Positions 23,301 to 34,935 of a stretch of DNA of 64,000 nucleotides are shown here, in pieces; position 1 is the first letter of the stretch; the number at the start of each line of letters is the position of its first letter. The stretch is taken from positions 7,626,001 through 7,690,000 of the forward strand of contig NC_071332.1 in the NCBI RefSeq assembly GCF_010183535.1. Direction: 5' to 3'. The notes below the pieces were generated by a model. It made no database searches. It was not told the origin of the DNA and saw only the letters and a list, made by a program, of their open reading frames with translations. Origin of the DNA: Caenorhabditis remanei (taxonomy: Eukaryota; Nematoda; Chromadorea; Rhabditida; Rhabditidae). The position numbers and the translations under genes were made by a program.

Positions 23301-26300
23301 GCAACGAAGTTTGCACCGCGTCCGATCTATGCTTCGTTTCCCAACCTGTTGCGTTTTTCGCGTTTTCCTCTCCCATCAAATCCGTTTCCTACGGTGCTCC
23401 ACCAAGTACACAGGTTCATTCAAAAAGCCTCTTTATCTTATACACTATTTTTGTCGGAGAAACAAGACGACGACGACGACACAACGACGATGCAGTCGGG
23501 AGGAAAAGCAAGAAGCGAAAGAGAAGTAAGAGAAAAAGAAAAGAAAAAGCATCGGGCGCGACTGTTGGGGCCACATTCAGCAACATTAATCAAACGGCGA
23601 ATCTGGCGGGCTCTTCTTCATCCTCTCCCGTTTTCCGTGATATTCCTATCGTTCAAGCCGAGCCGCCCTCAAGTCGGCCGTCTCCATCTCTTTTTCTCAC
23701 CCTAGGGCACCACCGCCGCCGATTTTTATCACTCGATTGATATCAAATCTCAATTTTTGATAAAATGAAGAGTTCAAAATTTCACTTTACGATGTGTCGT
23801 CTTACACTTTCTGGTATAGGTCATTTTTCATTGCGATTACAATGGGATGTGTGCGAAGACAGATAGGGGTGTTACAGTAAGACAATCATCATCATTTGTT
23901 GCAATTTGTTGACAGTTTCTAAGATTGTTTCTAGATTTTTCGAGTGTTGATTTTCCCCACTTTTTCACTTAGCAAGACTTCATCAAGAGAGAAACTTCTA
24001 GACTTTTGTAGCACAGACTACAGAATTTCGGTTCCTTGATCCTCCATGTTCTCAAAACTTGTTGAACACGTGGTGCTCCTAGAGGACAGAGATATCAATC
24101 TCAGTATCTCAGAAACTGATCGATTTCAAGTTTAGTGAGCATCGAGCAAAAGTTCAAGAGGTTACCGTCTTCGTATTTTGCTGCCATTTTTTTCTGCGTG
24201 GTAGAGAACACCCATCATTGGTTTCCTAATGGCGACAGATGTTCATTCATGCCACAGATGTTCGTCTGGACTCCTCCCCCACTCCCAGATACTGTAACTC
24301 TTGGAAACTATCTGTATATGTTTCGAAACCTTCCACATGTGTAATTTTCCATCTTCGTACAAAATATGAGTAGTCAAGTCGAAGTCACATAAGCCGACAT
24401 CTGTTCCACCTGCACCCAAAGTGGTATTATGACTCATTTGACCTTTTTGTCTCCATTTTTCCGAACAATGCCTGTCCAGACCTTCTTCTCCCACCAAAAC
24501 CACCATGTGACAATGCTCGAGTCGTCCGTGGCTCCATTCGACATGAACAAGACAACCACGTTTTTGTTTGTGTATCCATTTTCTTATGTCTCTGTCGCAT
24601 CTAAGCATCTATCATGAGAAACGACCGGAGTCCCAACTCTTTTTTCTCCGATCATCTAATCTAGTGGAACACCCCTCTTCGGATCGATTTATTATCCCAA
24701 ACGCATGTGTTTCTTTTCCCTTTTTGCTTTTTTTGGCGCTCTCTGATCCCGGAAATCACGACCAAATGTGTCTGATGAAGATGGATCTGTGGTGATCGGA
24801 AGCACATTGCAAACACATGCACAAGTTCGAATCGATCTGTCTATTTCGGGAGGATTGTCTGAAAACTTCTGGAGACTCAAACAGTATGCTTCTTTTTTGA
24901 AATGTTGTTTTCCCTTTCTCGTGTACACAAATCTGTTCGCCACGACCACGACTCGTTGGTCTGTTTTCTTTGTTTCTTTTCTCTCATTTCTCTCGTTTGT
25001 AACTTTTTCCTTAATTTGAGTTCTCTGAATTAGAACATACTCAATCCGTGAGCTTAATACTACTAGTAGATGTAATCCATCAGCATCTTGTTTACAGTTT
25101 TTTTTCTAGTTGTGCTACTGGAAGAATTTTGAAAAGTACACTGTACTCTCTTAGCAGTCTTCAATATTCATTCTATAAATAGTCTTCATAATTCTAAAAA
25201 TAAATTGTCTCTTGATCTACATGCCGTCATAGCTCATTCTTCCAGACCCACTCACTTCTAAACTTAGCTTCTTCTCTCTCTTCTTTTTCTTTGTCTCATC
25301 ATTCTGACGCGTGTTTTTTGAAATTTGAATTCCGGTACAACTCTCTAAAATCTCTTTTCTTATTGTCCCCTTCATTATTATCCGTCTCCCATGACCTCGT
25401 TGCTCTTCGTTTATTGTCGGATTGATATCAAATTACCAGAAGTTTTTGTGGCATACGTCAATCGTCTGACATGCATAGCAAATGCACAAAAAATGCGAAC
25501 AAGTATAAAAAGTGGGATGGCACATCTGTCCTTTCCGAAACAAAAAAACTATACTTCGTTTATTCTAATCTCACGTCACTTTTTTGTGTTAGTTTCAAAG
25601 CAAAGTGAAAGTAGTTGGGGGAGTGCCTTGATTCAATTTCAATTTGTTTCGGAACCGCCTCCAAACAATTGCAAAAACTTTGTGTATCTCGAAAGGAGAC
25701 CCATCTGTGGGAGGATAGAGTCCTCGATCGGAGGCGGAATTAGGCCTTTTTTCCAATTTCGTACAGCTCATTTTCTACTTTTTTCGGAACATAATGAATA
25801 AAAACCCCAAAAAGGGCGGTGCTAAACAAGTAAAGTGCAACACTATAAAAACTCGTCACTGGTGTGACATTTAGAAGGTTTTTTTATGGGAGAATACGGT
25901 GCACTGATACTTTTTTGGGATTCGTTGAGTCTTCTTTTGAAATAAATGTCAACTTTTCATTAGTTTCATTCTGAAAATTTATATTCCGATCCTTGAAAGG
26001 CTCATATTATTCTTACTTTATGTTATTGTTACCTTGCATATCCCATCGAACCGTTACTGTATTTTTAATGTATCCCTTCATCTTCTTCTTCAATTCGATC
26101 TTCTGTTCATTTTTCTTTTTCGCTCATTAAAAATAGTTGACCTACTTCTTAACTCAATTATCTCTAATCAAATAGATCCCGTTCTTTTTCTTTTCTTATG
26201 TTTCGAGTCTCTCCTTCAGATTCTAATTATACATCTATTCAATTCATATCCCTCGCTATACACATATTGACCTTTTCCACTACGTCTTCATTTTCTACAG

Positions 26301-28288
26301 TACTCTTTTCCCTCGAAATGGCGCCAGAGTGTCGTTTCCGAAACCTTCGAATCCCATTTACAGTAACCTATCCTTACGACCTTTTTTGAGAGAGACGTCC
26401 GAAGACCTTCAGTGACGTTTTGTGTCGTGTTTTCGATTTTCGGCCAGCTGAGACACTAGAAGTAATTTGAGAGAAATTGTCGAAAAAGACGTGAGCAAGT
26501 AGAGATTTAGTGATGGATATATCATGACTGTTTGTTTACTTTTTTCCCGATGAACATCGTCACTTTTTGTTGTAAAAATGAACATTGTTCGGATGAGTTT
26601 AGACTGTTTAGTTAGGGGTCGGATAGATCAGATTCGAATCAAAACAGAATTTGGGTAAAGATATCTGGGATCTCGCTCCAATGATGATATTGATTTTAGA
26701 GAGAGAGATCAGAGACTCAGACATAGAAACAGAGGCGCAGCTATTGTGAGTAACTCCGTAGTTAGGAAAATTTCGATTAGTTACATACGTTTAAAATAAA
26801 AGAATTGTTCAAAACTTAACTTATGAAAAACACAAACCTGATCTTCAAAACGTTCCAAATAAAGTTGACGTCGGCACGGAACCAGGTACTGAGATCCAAG
26901 GATATTTGTATTCGAAAGGCGCAAGCATCTGAAAACTATCAGGCTCTACACATATATCTGAGCAGCTTTGAAGTCGCCGCCATCTTCGTATCGAATATCA
27001 TATCAGGGTCGGAGTGAGAAGAAAACATTCTTGAAGAAGAGAAGAAGAAGCAACTTCTTGCTGTCCTGTGAAGACCAACCGGTTGACACTCATGTGATGA
27101 TGAGCTTCTCGTTCTTCTTTTACTCGAAAGTTTCACATTCCATTCCATTCCTAGTTTTTATTCAGCCTCTTTTTTACCGAGCTCCGTTCACGGAATCCTC
27201 CTTCAGTTCTTCTTTTTTCTATTGGCTACTCCCTCGTTTTGACCATACTTTTTTTGGTATTGAGTCTCGTTGCAAATGTTTACCAACCAAATCTGCAACT
27301 CTTCGAAGCTTCTTTCCCATAGCTCGAAGTGCCGACGAGAGCAACCTTGCACGATCCCCCGGGTGCAATTCATCATTAGTGCTCTGGAACTTTTTTACTC
27401 GGGTTGAGGAGAGCAGAGGCAAAACTTATCATAACCAAAAACGCCTTCTCTTCTTTGGCGCCGCACCGCCCCTCGTCTTTGTGCCTCCCCAAAAATTGTT
27501 GCGATTTTCCAATTCTCTTGCCAACAAAAAACGCCTGTTCCCAAAATAGACAAGAGTCACTCTGTCGCTTTACCAACTCAAAATAATAGCCAATTTCTGA
27601 ATGATTCCTCGCCCTTTCCTCCCAACCATTTCTCACAGAAATTCGATTCTCTTTTTTACTCTTTCAATCTTTTTCATTGTTGCCTTCTCTTCTTTTGGAG
27701 CTATTGTTTTTCACACCCACTTGAAATGAAATGCTGTGGGTGTTCCTGTTCCTCCCACTCAATCGTCACATTCATATTTCCTTTTCCGGCAGATGCTTCG
27801 GCTTCTTATATGGGTGACAAGTAGACGACACATTTCAGAAATCTGTCCGTTGCACACTTTTTGCAACATTTCTTTTTTTGGATTTCTGAACTGGTTGTTC
27901 CGTTTTGCCCTTTTCTGTTTTGTGTTTCATTGCTCTGCTGTATCACTTCCGTCCCTGTGAGCAGGGTTCTTTTCTCTGATCATTCAATAAAATAAGGTAT
28001 AATCATTTTTTGCGTTTTCCAGTACAATGAGATTTGTAAAGCCTCTCGAATAAAAATCCCAGTTTCAAGATGTTCCTGATCATTTCTTAATCTCTCGTTG
28101 ATTCATCCGTAACATCTCTATTCTATATCCAACTATTTTCAGCCTGATTATGCGCTAAACAAGAGGAGAGTCGTCATCGGCGAGCCAATATAGAAGTCCT
28201 TGTCCCCTGTTCCCCTTTCCCTTTGTCCGTACTGTTTCAACATCCCCTACGATATGTCCAGTGGCTGCCTGATGCGCCCAACTCAACT
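20322..28288. other. Long dbl-1 upstream region
   Basis: Nearly 8 kb lie between the EGF-domain gene and dbl-1. The first few hundred bases are the 3'UTR of the former. The rest is non-coding by eye, strongly pyrimidine-biased on the plus strand, with many short open frames that lack acceptable starts or splice sites. One longer frame at 23142-23705 is listed separately. Size and position suggest dispersed dbl-1 regulatory elements, which is inference. Confidence 0.55.
23142..23705 (+). other. 187-codon open frame of doubtful status
   Basis: From the ATG at 23142 the frame opens with a hydrophobic MTLLLLLVSSQMTALEP, which could be a signal peptide, and stays open for 187 codons without introns. 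The middle has a run of aspartates and threonines followed by a basic Lys/Arg/Glu stretch. I recognise no domain. Base composition is less A+T-rich than the surroundings, which makes chance open frames more likely. It could be a new single-exon secreted protein or a chance frame in dbl-1 upstream DNA. Confidence 0.2.
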
Positions 28289-29791
28289 ATGAACGACTCT
28301 GTGCGGACAACTACAACGATTTCAAGCACAAAATCACTTGTTCTCCGCTTCCAACTGTCCGCCATTCTCCACCTCCTCCTCCTCTCCTTCACTCCAATCA
28401 TCATGTCTGTAACTGCTGAAAATCACAATCAACAGATGAATCGAGCAGAGTCACACAGTTTACGACGCGGTATGCTTCGTAAACTTGGACTCGAGCACGT
28501 TCCAGTTCAGACTGGACCGAGTATAGATGTTCCACAGCATATGTGGGACATTTATGATGATGAAAATGATGTCGACTGGGTCAGACATTATTATCCGAAG
28601 GTAGTCATTCTGTTTGAACCTTTAAAGTAATCAAGATTATTTTTCAGGAGATCATTGAAGATAACGATGGATTCATTTTGTCTTATAACCTTTCATTGGC
28701 AGCACGAAACGCCCACAATGAAGAAGTCCATAAGGCAATTTTAAAAGTGAGTTTTTCGTTGTCTATTCTGACAGTAACTGACTCTATGACTTCCAGCTTC
28801 GTTTACGACGCAACAACAAAGCGAGGAGGTCCGGCAATTTTTCTATTTATTTCTTCGAAGATGATATGGTTAGTCTTTGACTTGAAAACATTAGCATTGA
28901 AACAAAAACTTTCAGAACAACGATCGGTTTCAAATCGAATCTCGATCCGTCGATAATCTAACCGATTGGATTGATTTCGATGTGACCGCTGCGTTCTCAA
29001 GACGGACAGACCGTATCAGTTTCTTTGTCGAATTGCCGGAAGATGTGGAGATTGAAGAGACACAGAGCAGCTCACTGAGTTCATTACCATACGCAAGAGC
29101 TCGGAGTGCGCCGCTTATTGTGTTCAGTGACCTGTCCGAACCGTCAAGTGTAAGGCGGAAACGGAGTGCACAAACAGGCAACAGCGAACGAAAAAATCGA
29201 AAGAAGGTAACACAGTTTATCAGAAATATTCATTCTACATTCTGAATTTCAGGGTAGAAAACATCATAATAATGAGGCGGAGAGTAACCTCTGCCGAAGA
29301 ACAGATCTCTATGTGGATTTTGACGATCTGGGCTGGCAAGACTGGATTATGGCACCAAGTGAGTATCCGCAACATTTTCTGGAAAAAATATTTTCGAGAA
29401 AAAAACGCAAACTGAACTTTTGAAATTGAGAGAAACGTGTCAAATTACAGAGGGCTACGATGCGTATCAGTGCCAAGGTTCCTGTCCAAATCCAATGCCA
29501 GCTCATTTGAATGCAACTAACCACGCTATTATTCAATCACTTTTACACTCTTTAAAACCTGATGAAGTGAGTTTTTATATATTCGGAACGTATTCATTTC
29601 TTTTCTTTCAAGGTACCACCACCATGCTGTGTGCCTACTGAAACGAGCCCTCTTTCGATTCTCTACATGGATGTAGATAAAGTGTAAGTTCAATGGAATC
29701 CAGGGAAACTAAATCTCATGAATCATCTATTTTCAGAATAGTGATAAGAGAGTATGCCGACATGCGGGTTGATTCATGCGGGTGCCGGTGA
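28289..29791 (+). CDS. dbl-1: BMP/TGF-beta ligand DBL-1
   Basis: Eight exons (28289-28600, 28648-28746, 28797-28868, 28916-29206, 29253-29358, 29451-29566, 29613-29683, 29737-29791) give 373 residues. The start [16 protein letters not shown] matches my memory of C. elegans DBL-1. A hydrophobic signal ([12 protein letters not shown]) and prodomain lead to a furin site, RRKR, at about residues 241-244. The mature domain of about 129 residues carries the TGF-beta cysteines: [28 protein letters not shown], and the C-terminal DSCGCR. In C. elegans DBL-1 is the secreted ligand of the body-size (Sma/Mab) pathway, made mainly by neurons and acting through SMA-6/DAF-4 and the Smads SMA-2/3/4; it also affects male tail patterning and innate immunity. 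The gene is convergent with the channel-like gene. Differences from C. elegans at scattered positions indicate another species. Confidence 0.97.
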
Positions 29792-30293
29792 TACCTGCTT
29801 CTTCTACGTCGTCGCACATTACCACTTTTTGTCTTTTCCTCCAGTCCGTCCCCCCAATTAATTCCCTATTTACTAACTCATTTTTTTTTCTGTTTTTGGT
29901 GCAATGTGTAACGGGTACAACCTTCTCTCTCACCGACAACCGTTTTTCCTTCTTGTTTTCTTCTCTTCTTCCCCGATGTTTGTCCTTGTCTCTGTGATTT
30001 TTGTTTCCAAATGTTCCTTTTCTCCCCCCTCACGAGCTCTTCTGAAGACGGACACCCACTTTTCATCCCTTTCTCACCTTGTTTTGATTTTCCTTTCTCT
30101 TTTTATTTGTTCCAGTTCCAAACCTCTCTCTCTCTTCTCACTCTCATCATTTTTCACTCGATTAGAATTGAATGTTCAAAACAACAAGAATTCAAATGAA
30201 TTGATCTCATCGTTCTTTTTTGTGTCTGTATGCACTGATCCATGTCTTCTTTTTTTAGTTTTTAAATGAATATTTTGATAATGACAAACGAGT
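29792..30293 (+). other. dbl-1 3' region, pyrimidine-rich
   Basis: This 500-bp convergent interval is dominated by C and T on the plus strand and has no coding pattern. It should hold the dbl-1 3'UTR and the end of the opposite channel-like gene. No clear AATAAA was found close to the dbl-1 stop, so a variant poly(A) signal or a long UTR is likely. Confidence 0.5.
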
Positions 30294-31863
30294 TTACTGA
30301 CAAAATGAGGAGAACAAAACGAAATTGATAATTTGTAAAATTATGAAAGCAAGGATTTCGAATCGACGGTATGCATTGTGCCATAGTTTTCTGAAAAAGT
30401 AAAAGCCGACTCAATACTGGAAATAGGCGAATTACCTTCTCCATTCCGCAGAAGAGTGTAAGTTCAACACTTCATTGAAAGTGGACATGGTGTATTTCAC
30501 TTCAGCCTGAAATAGGCAGATGCGTCTTATTTTATAAATCACTGTGACTAGTTTCCTTTTAAAACCTCACCAAACACATATCGAAATTTGCGATTCTTGG
30601 ACTTCTCATCGACTCGGCTCTTGCAGAATCCAACGCTGCGTTACATCTGAAAATCTATAATTATTTCTATGTTCTCAAACTAATTCTTACTTCGATCTCT
30701 CTGTGTCCAAACTAAATTGGTCACTTGGTGATGGAAACATTGGTGGAGTTGGATCAGATTCTAATGGGCAACATCTCAGATGGAAGATCAGAAATGGAAG
30801 AAGTTGGTGGAGTATTTCAATGAGCGCACCGAGTAATAGGAGAGATAGCAATTGATAATCTGTAATTATGGTAATTGGTGGTATGAAAACAAAACGGGCC
30901 ACTCACTGAAACTATTCAAAGATCCAGATTTCGGTCCTTGACTTGCAGAAACGACACTGATAAGTAACCCGCAACACAAGAAGAACCCCTGAACACTCAT
31001 TTTCTCTGTTGATTGACAATTCTTGTAAGAAAAAACCCACCGACACAGAAGACTTTTGAACTATTCTAGAGACTGGGAAATATTCGAAAATCATAGCCAC
31101 ATTGACAAGAAACATGAGGAACATTGATACTCGAAGGGACGTTGATGGTCTTCGAGTTACACGAAATTCAAAAATAGCTTGCTCAAATGATTCGTTTTTA
31201 TGAACAACCCATTGAACAAACGCTTTTGAAATTTCAAAGTGCCAATGTGAGTTTGACTGGAAACAGAAGAATACAATAGCTTAGGTTTATCTGAATCAAA
31301 CCTTTTCTTGTGCGGTTGAGACAAAATGCGGGTTTAGTGTTAACTGAGATGAGTTTCTCGTGATGGAAGTAAACCGTAGTTGAAATAGATGAGCATCGTT
31401 CGGAAAAGCAGAAAAGTCCAGGAGTTTTTCAGATTGAACAGAAGCTGAACGACTTGATCGAACATTCTGAATTTGATTCTCTCTAGTGATAATGCTTTTT
31501 GATATTTGGGTGCTCGCTCTGAAAATGGTATCAAGTGTGAGTTGAAAATAATCAATATGTTACAGGTTCTCTGTGATGATTCCAAATGCATCCAATTCAT
31601 TCCACGATGTTAGCTCTCGACTTCTTGGAACTTTCCCTCGTTTCGTTTCCCATTCAAAACATAATTCAAATGAAATTTCAATCAAGGATTGTTCTTCATT
31701 CTGGAAACTATTGATATAGTACCGGAATATTTCGAGCAACTCAGAGTTTACTTACCAAATTGATAAGCTTCTGGCGCTCTAAAATCAGAAGAATATCAAC
31801 TCGTCCGGTTGTATTTTCAGCTTGAACAAAATTAAAAGTTAGAAAAAATAAGGACCACCACAT
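30294..31863 (-). CDS. Divergent Cys-loop ligand-gated ion channel lacking the loop cysteines
   Basis: Nine exons (31863-31756, 31700-31564, 31518-31302, 31256-about 31074, 31021-30907, 30859-30691, 30646-30571, 30506-30436, 30390-30294) give about 390 residues. A signal peptide (MWWSLFFLTFNFVQA) precedes a short ligand-binding-like region; ISFELCFEWE resembles the start of the pentameric channel fold. LDFSAFPNDAHLF aligns with the Cys-loop signature, but both cysteines are replaced (lysine and phenylalanine). Then come a pre-M1 TRRPS, M1 (MFLMFLVNVAMIFEYF), M2 (EKMSVQGFFLCCGLLISVV), M3 (YQLLSLLLLGALIEILHQLL), an intracellular loop, and M4 after WRRKLWHNAYRRFE. Canonical WxPD was not found. 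The donor between M1 and M2 is non-consensus, so that junction is uncertain. Probably an orphan nematode channel or accessory subunit at the plasma membrane. The ATG lies 225 bp after the bbs-8 stop on the same strand. Confidence 0.65.
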
Positions 31864-32087
31864 GATGAGTTGTGTGGCAATGAATGTGTCACTGACAGAG
31901 AAAAATATAGAATTTCATTTGGGTGTGCTCCTGTTGGAGGAGGAAGAACGTCTTTTTGCTAACCAAAATTGGCGTATGCCATGTGTAAGAGTATCAAATG
32001 ACAATGACAACATTGAAAAATAAAGAGGAAGAGACGAGACTAAAGGTAAAATCGATGTGAATTTTTGATCAAGGGCTGTACAAAGAA

Positions 32088-34164
32088 TTATATTGCTTCG
32101 TAGAGTGGCTTCAAAGAATTCAGCATCCTTTTACAGTGGTCGTGATCCGGGAATGCTTCGAGTGCTCTTTCGATCAATCTACGACATTCGTGGTATTTTC
32201 CTTGAGCAGCACAGACAAGAGCCAAGTTATAGTTTCCTTCGAACATCAGAGGATTTTTGGATATTGCTGAAACGAACAAAGAACGAGCTTCATCAGTTCT
32301 ACCTGTAAATTAGCAGAGCTCAAACAATGCAATCCCTAACTTATCTCACCCTCCCGATGTCTCAAAATTCCCAAATTCACGAGCGATTCACTGTGGTCTG
32401 GATCGTGGGTAAGAGCAAGACGATAAGCTCTGGCTGCTGAGGGCAAATCTCCAACATCGACCATGACTTGTCCGATATTATACCAAACGTCCGCTGCAAC
32501 GTCTTCAGTCATAGTGGCCTGTGCTCTGTAACAGAACTTCTAAGTTTTAAGATTGGAATTCATTGTTTCACCTTATAATAGAAGACAATGCGAAATCAAA
32601 TTGCTGTGCTGCAAGACAACACAATCCGATATTCATGAATAACTCAGGTGACGATACACCCATTTGAAGAATTCTTCTGTAGTATCTCAATGCAATTTCT
32701 GGTTTTCCTCCATAATAGTACGTAGTTGCAACACATGCAATTGCCTGAAATCGGATTTTAAATTGACTCTTTCTAATAAAGGTACTCACTTCAATATTGT
32801 TCGATTGAGCATCGAGAACTCTTTTATAAAAGTTTATAGATAATTCATACTCCCCCAGTGCCTCCTGAACACGCGCCATTCCTGTAAGCATTGTGACGTC
32901 TTCTGAAAAAGCGTCGAGTCCTTCTGCATAGGTTCTCAAAGCTGCCATTGGTTGATCTACACGATTGTACGTCTGAGATAAATCGATCATATCAGGAACT
33001 TAAAGAATCCCTTACTTTTGCCAAGAGTGCAAACGTTTCAATCAACTTCCGTTGTTGCAAGGAGGATTGCAACTGCTTTGTGGCGTCTTGAAGCATTCCG
33101 AGTCTGAAAAATATATTTTCATATTCCGTGGGAAAAGGAAATTACTCACCTTAAGTAGCATTTCGCTAGTTGATTCTTCCAATAATAGTCCTCAAACTCT
33201 GCTGCTTTTGAAGCGATTCCAGCGATTTCATGGGCGACTTTTATGTCGTTTACAAAATAGAAAACGTATTCAAAGAGCTGTCGGTTCACTTGCGGATCGG
33301 CTGCATACTTTGGAAGTTTAAGTCGTGCCAAATTGACAAACTCTCCGTCTGCTCCAGCTGCCATCGATGCCTGAATAATTTTCAGTTTTCCAGTTTCACT
33401 ACCATTAACGTACTGTTCCAAGTCTCATATTTCTTGCAGAAGTACTGCTTACTGCTCTAGCAGTTTTTGCAGTTCTTGCAGTTCTAATTGCTTGATCCAT
33501 TGATCCTGATTTAAAAGCACTTTGTGGACGAACCACCCCAGATAGAGGACGGCCAGCGTTGGTTGAAGGTCTGGAATGTTTTGTTCAAAGTTAAAAGCGA
33601 AGGAATAGATAACCTTAAAATGGGATTGATTCCTTTTGCAGTTGTTTTTGGTCTCTGAAAACTTGTTCCTGGTCTTGCACTTGGAGCAATCACATTCTGA
33701 TCTAAAAAGGTTTCAGCCAATCCCATATCTTCATTTTCCAGTTCATCTACATATGTTGAATCGGATAAACATTGTAATTTCAGAGCCCATGTTGCCTGAA
33801 AATTAATAAGTTCTTCTCTTCTTTTTCATTTCTTTCATCATTCTCGATCCCCTTTCTTCAATAAGAGAGAAAGAAAGAAGAAAGTGAAGAATCTATTTCG
33901 TCTCGCCTACACAATATTACACTGATTCTTCTTCACTCGAGCACATACACACATGTACACATCGATCCGTTTGATTTTTCACTTTTTCTTCTTAGTTTTT
34001 TCTGCTGTGAGGGTGAGGGGAAAAGTGCAAATCAATACCTGATCCAATGGATTTTTGCGGAGAAGATTCGTACAGACAACTTCTGCTTCGGGTAGACGAT
34101 TCTCACGGAATAGACGACAGGCTTTGATGAAACCAGTGAATTCGATTACAGGGTCATCACTCAT
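32088..34164 (-). CDS. bbs-8: BBS-8, TPR subunit of the BBSome
   Basis: Multi-exon gene; exon 1 is 34164-34039 and the stop ends at 32088. The protein starts MSDDPVIEFTGFIKACRLFR, has a low-complexity Thr/Ala/Arg linker, and then consecutive tetratricopeptide repeats to the end. Examples are YNRVDQPMAALRTYAEGLDA, ALGEYELSINFYKRVLDAQ, YYGGKPEIALRYYRRILQMG, VGDLPSAARAYRLALTHDPD and REGRTDEARSLFVSAISKNP. This matches BBS8/TTC8. The BBSome is an eight-subunit coat that moves membrane cargo with intraflagellar transport in cilia; in nematodes it acts in ciliated sensory neurons. A good X-box 67 bp upstream of the ATG supports control by the RFX factor DAF-19. The channel-like gene follows in the same orientation. 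Confidence 0.95.
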
Positions 34165-34231
34165 TTCGAAAAAAGAATGAATAAATGAAAGGAAGAAATC
34201 GAAATACGATGACGAGGAGGCCTGAGGTGAA

Positions 34232-34245
34232 GTTGCTATGGAGAC
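34232..34245 (-). promoter_or_regulatory. X-box (RFX/DAF-19 site) of bbs-8
   Basis: On the minus strand the 14-mer reads GTCTCCATAGCAAC, fitting the X-box consensus GTHNYYATRRNAAC at every position. It lies 67 bp upstream of the bbs-8 ATG, within the usual distance for nematode ciliary genes. DAF-19 binding is inferred from the motif and the identity of the gene. Confidence 0.9.
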
Positions 34246-34349
34246 GAAGCACGCATGGAAGAGAGCATGGAGAGGAAGGGGAGTGCGTTGTGAAAGAACA
34301 AAAAAAATGTGGGGGCACAAGAAGGTTGTTCTAAACACAAGTTAATTCC

Positions 34350-34935
34350 AAAGTACTGAATGAATTGAAAAAAAAACTAAGAAGTTGCGCATAACGAACT
34401 TGAAGATATACGACAACCACGTGTGAACCTTGTATTCAGGGTTCTCAGCAGATATATGTTCTATAACAACATATTTATGTCTCCCCAGACAGCAGATGTT
34501 CTTCTGTAGTAATTTTAGTAAGCGTTTGAACTCGTATAAGCTGCTTGATACAGTGCAATTAGCTACTGGCTATAGAGCCTGCTCTGTAATGTCTTTCTAG
34601 CTCCGGTGCCGGGTCCAGTCATTTGAAGTAAGTCTGAACCCCGGATCTCATGCTCGAATGCTTTGCTTCTTCAGACTCTGCCTTTTTCTTCTCAAATCTT
34701 CTCAAATTAACAATTCAATGCAATCAGATTCATTGTTCTATTCTCGGTCAAAACTAGATTGAAAGTTAACGGGATTGGCAAGGCTCATAGTTTTATTATG
34801 GTACAATCTCAAAAAATTGCAAGATTTCAAAAAATAAAATTCAAAAAGAGAAAAAGAGGAAAAATATAAAAAAGCGTGTGGTGTTGTTTTTGGGGGAAAA
34901 GAGATGATGGTTTTGGATGGATTGGAAGGATGGAA
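34350..34935. other. Spacer between clik-1 3' end and bbs-8 promoter
   Basis: No coding pattern was seen. The right part, up to 34935, should carry the clik-1 3'UTR; plus-strand TTTTATT near 34792 reads AATAAAA on the minus strand and may be its poly(A) signal. The left part lies upstream of the bbs-8 X-box. Confidence 0.5.

Noticed and set aside
26968..27549. 193-codon plus-strand frame upstream of dbl-1
   Set aside because: Begins at a non-ATG codon and is rich in Ser/Phe from pyrimidine runs; no splice context or recognisable motif.
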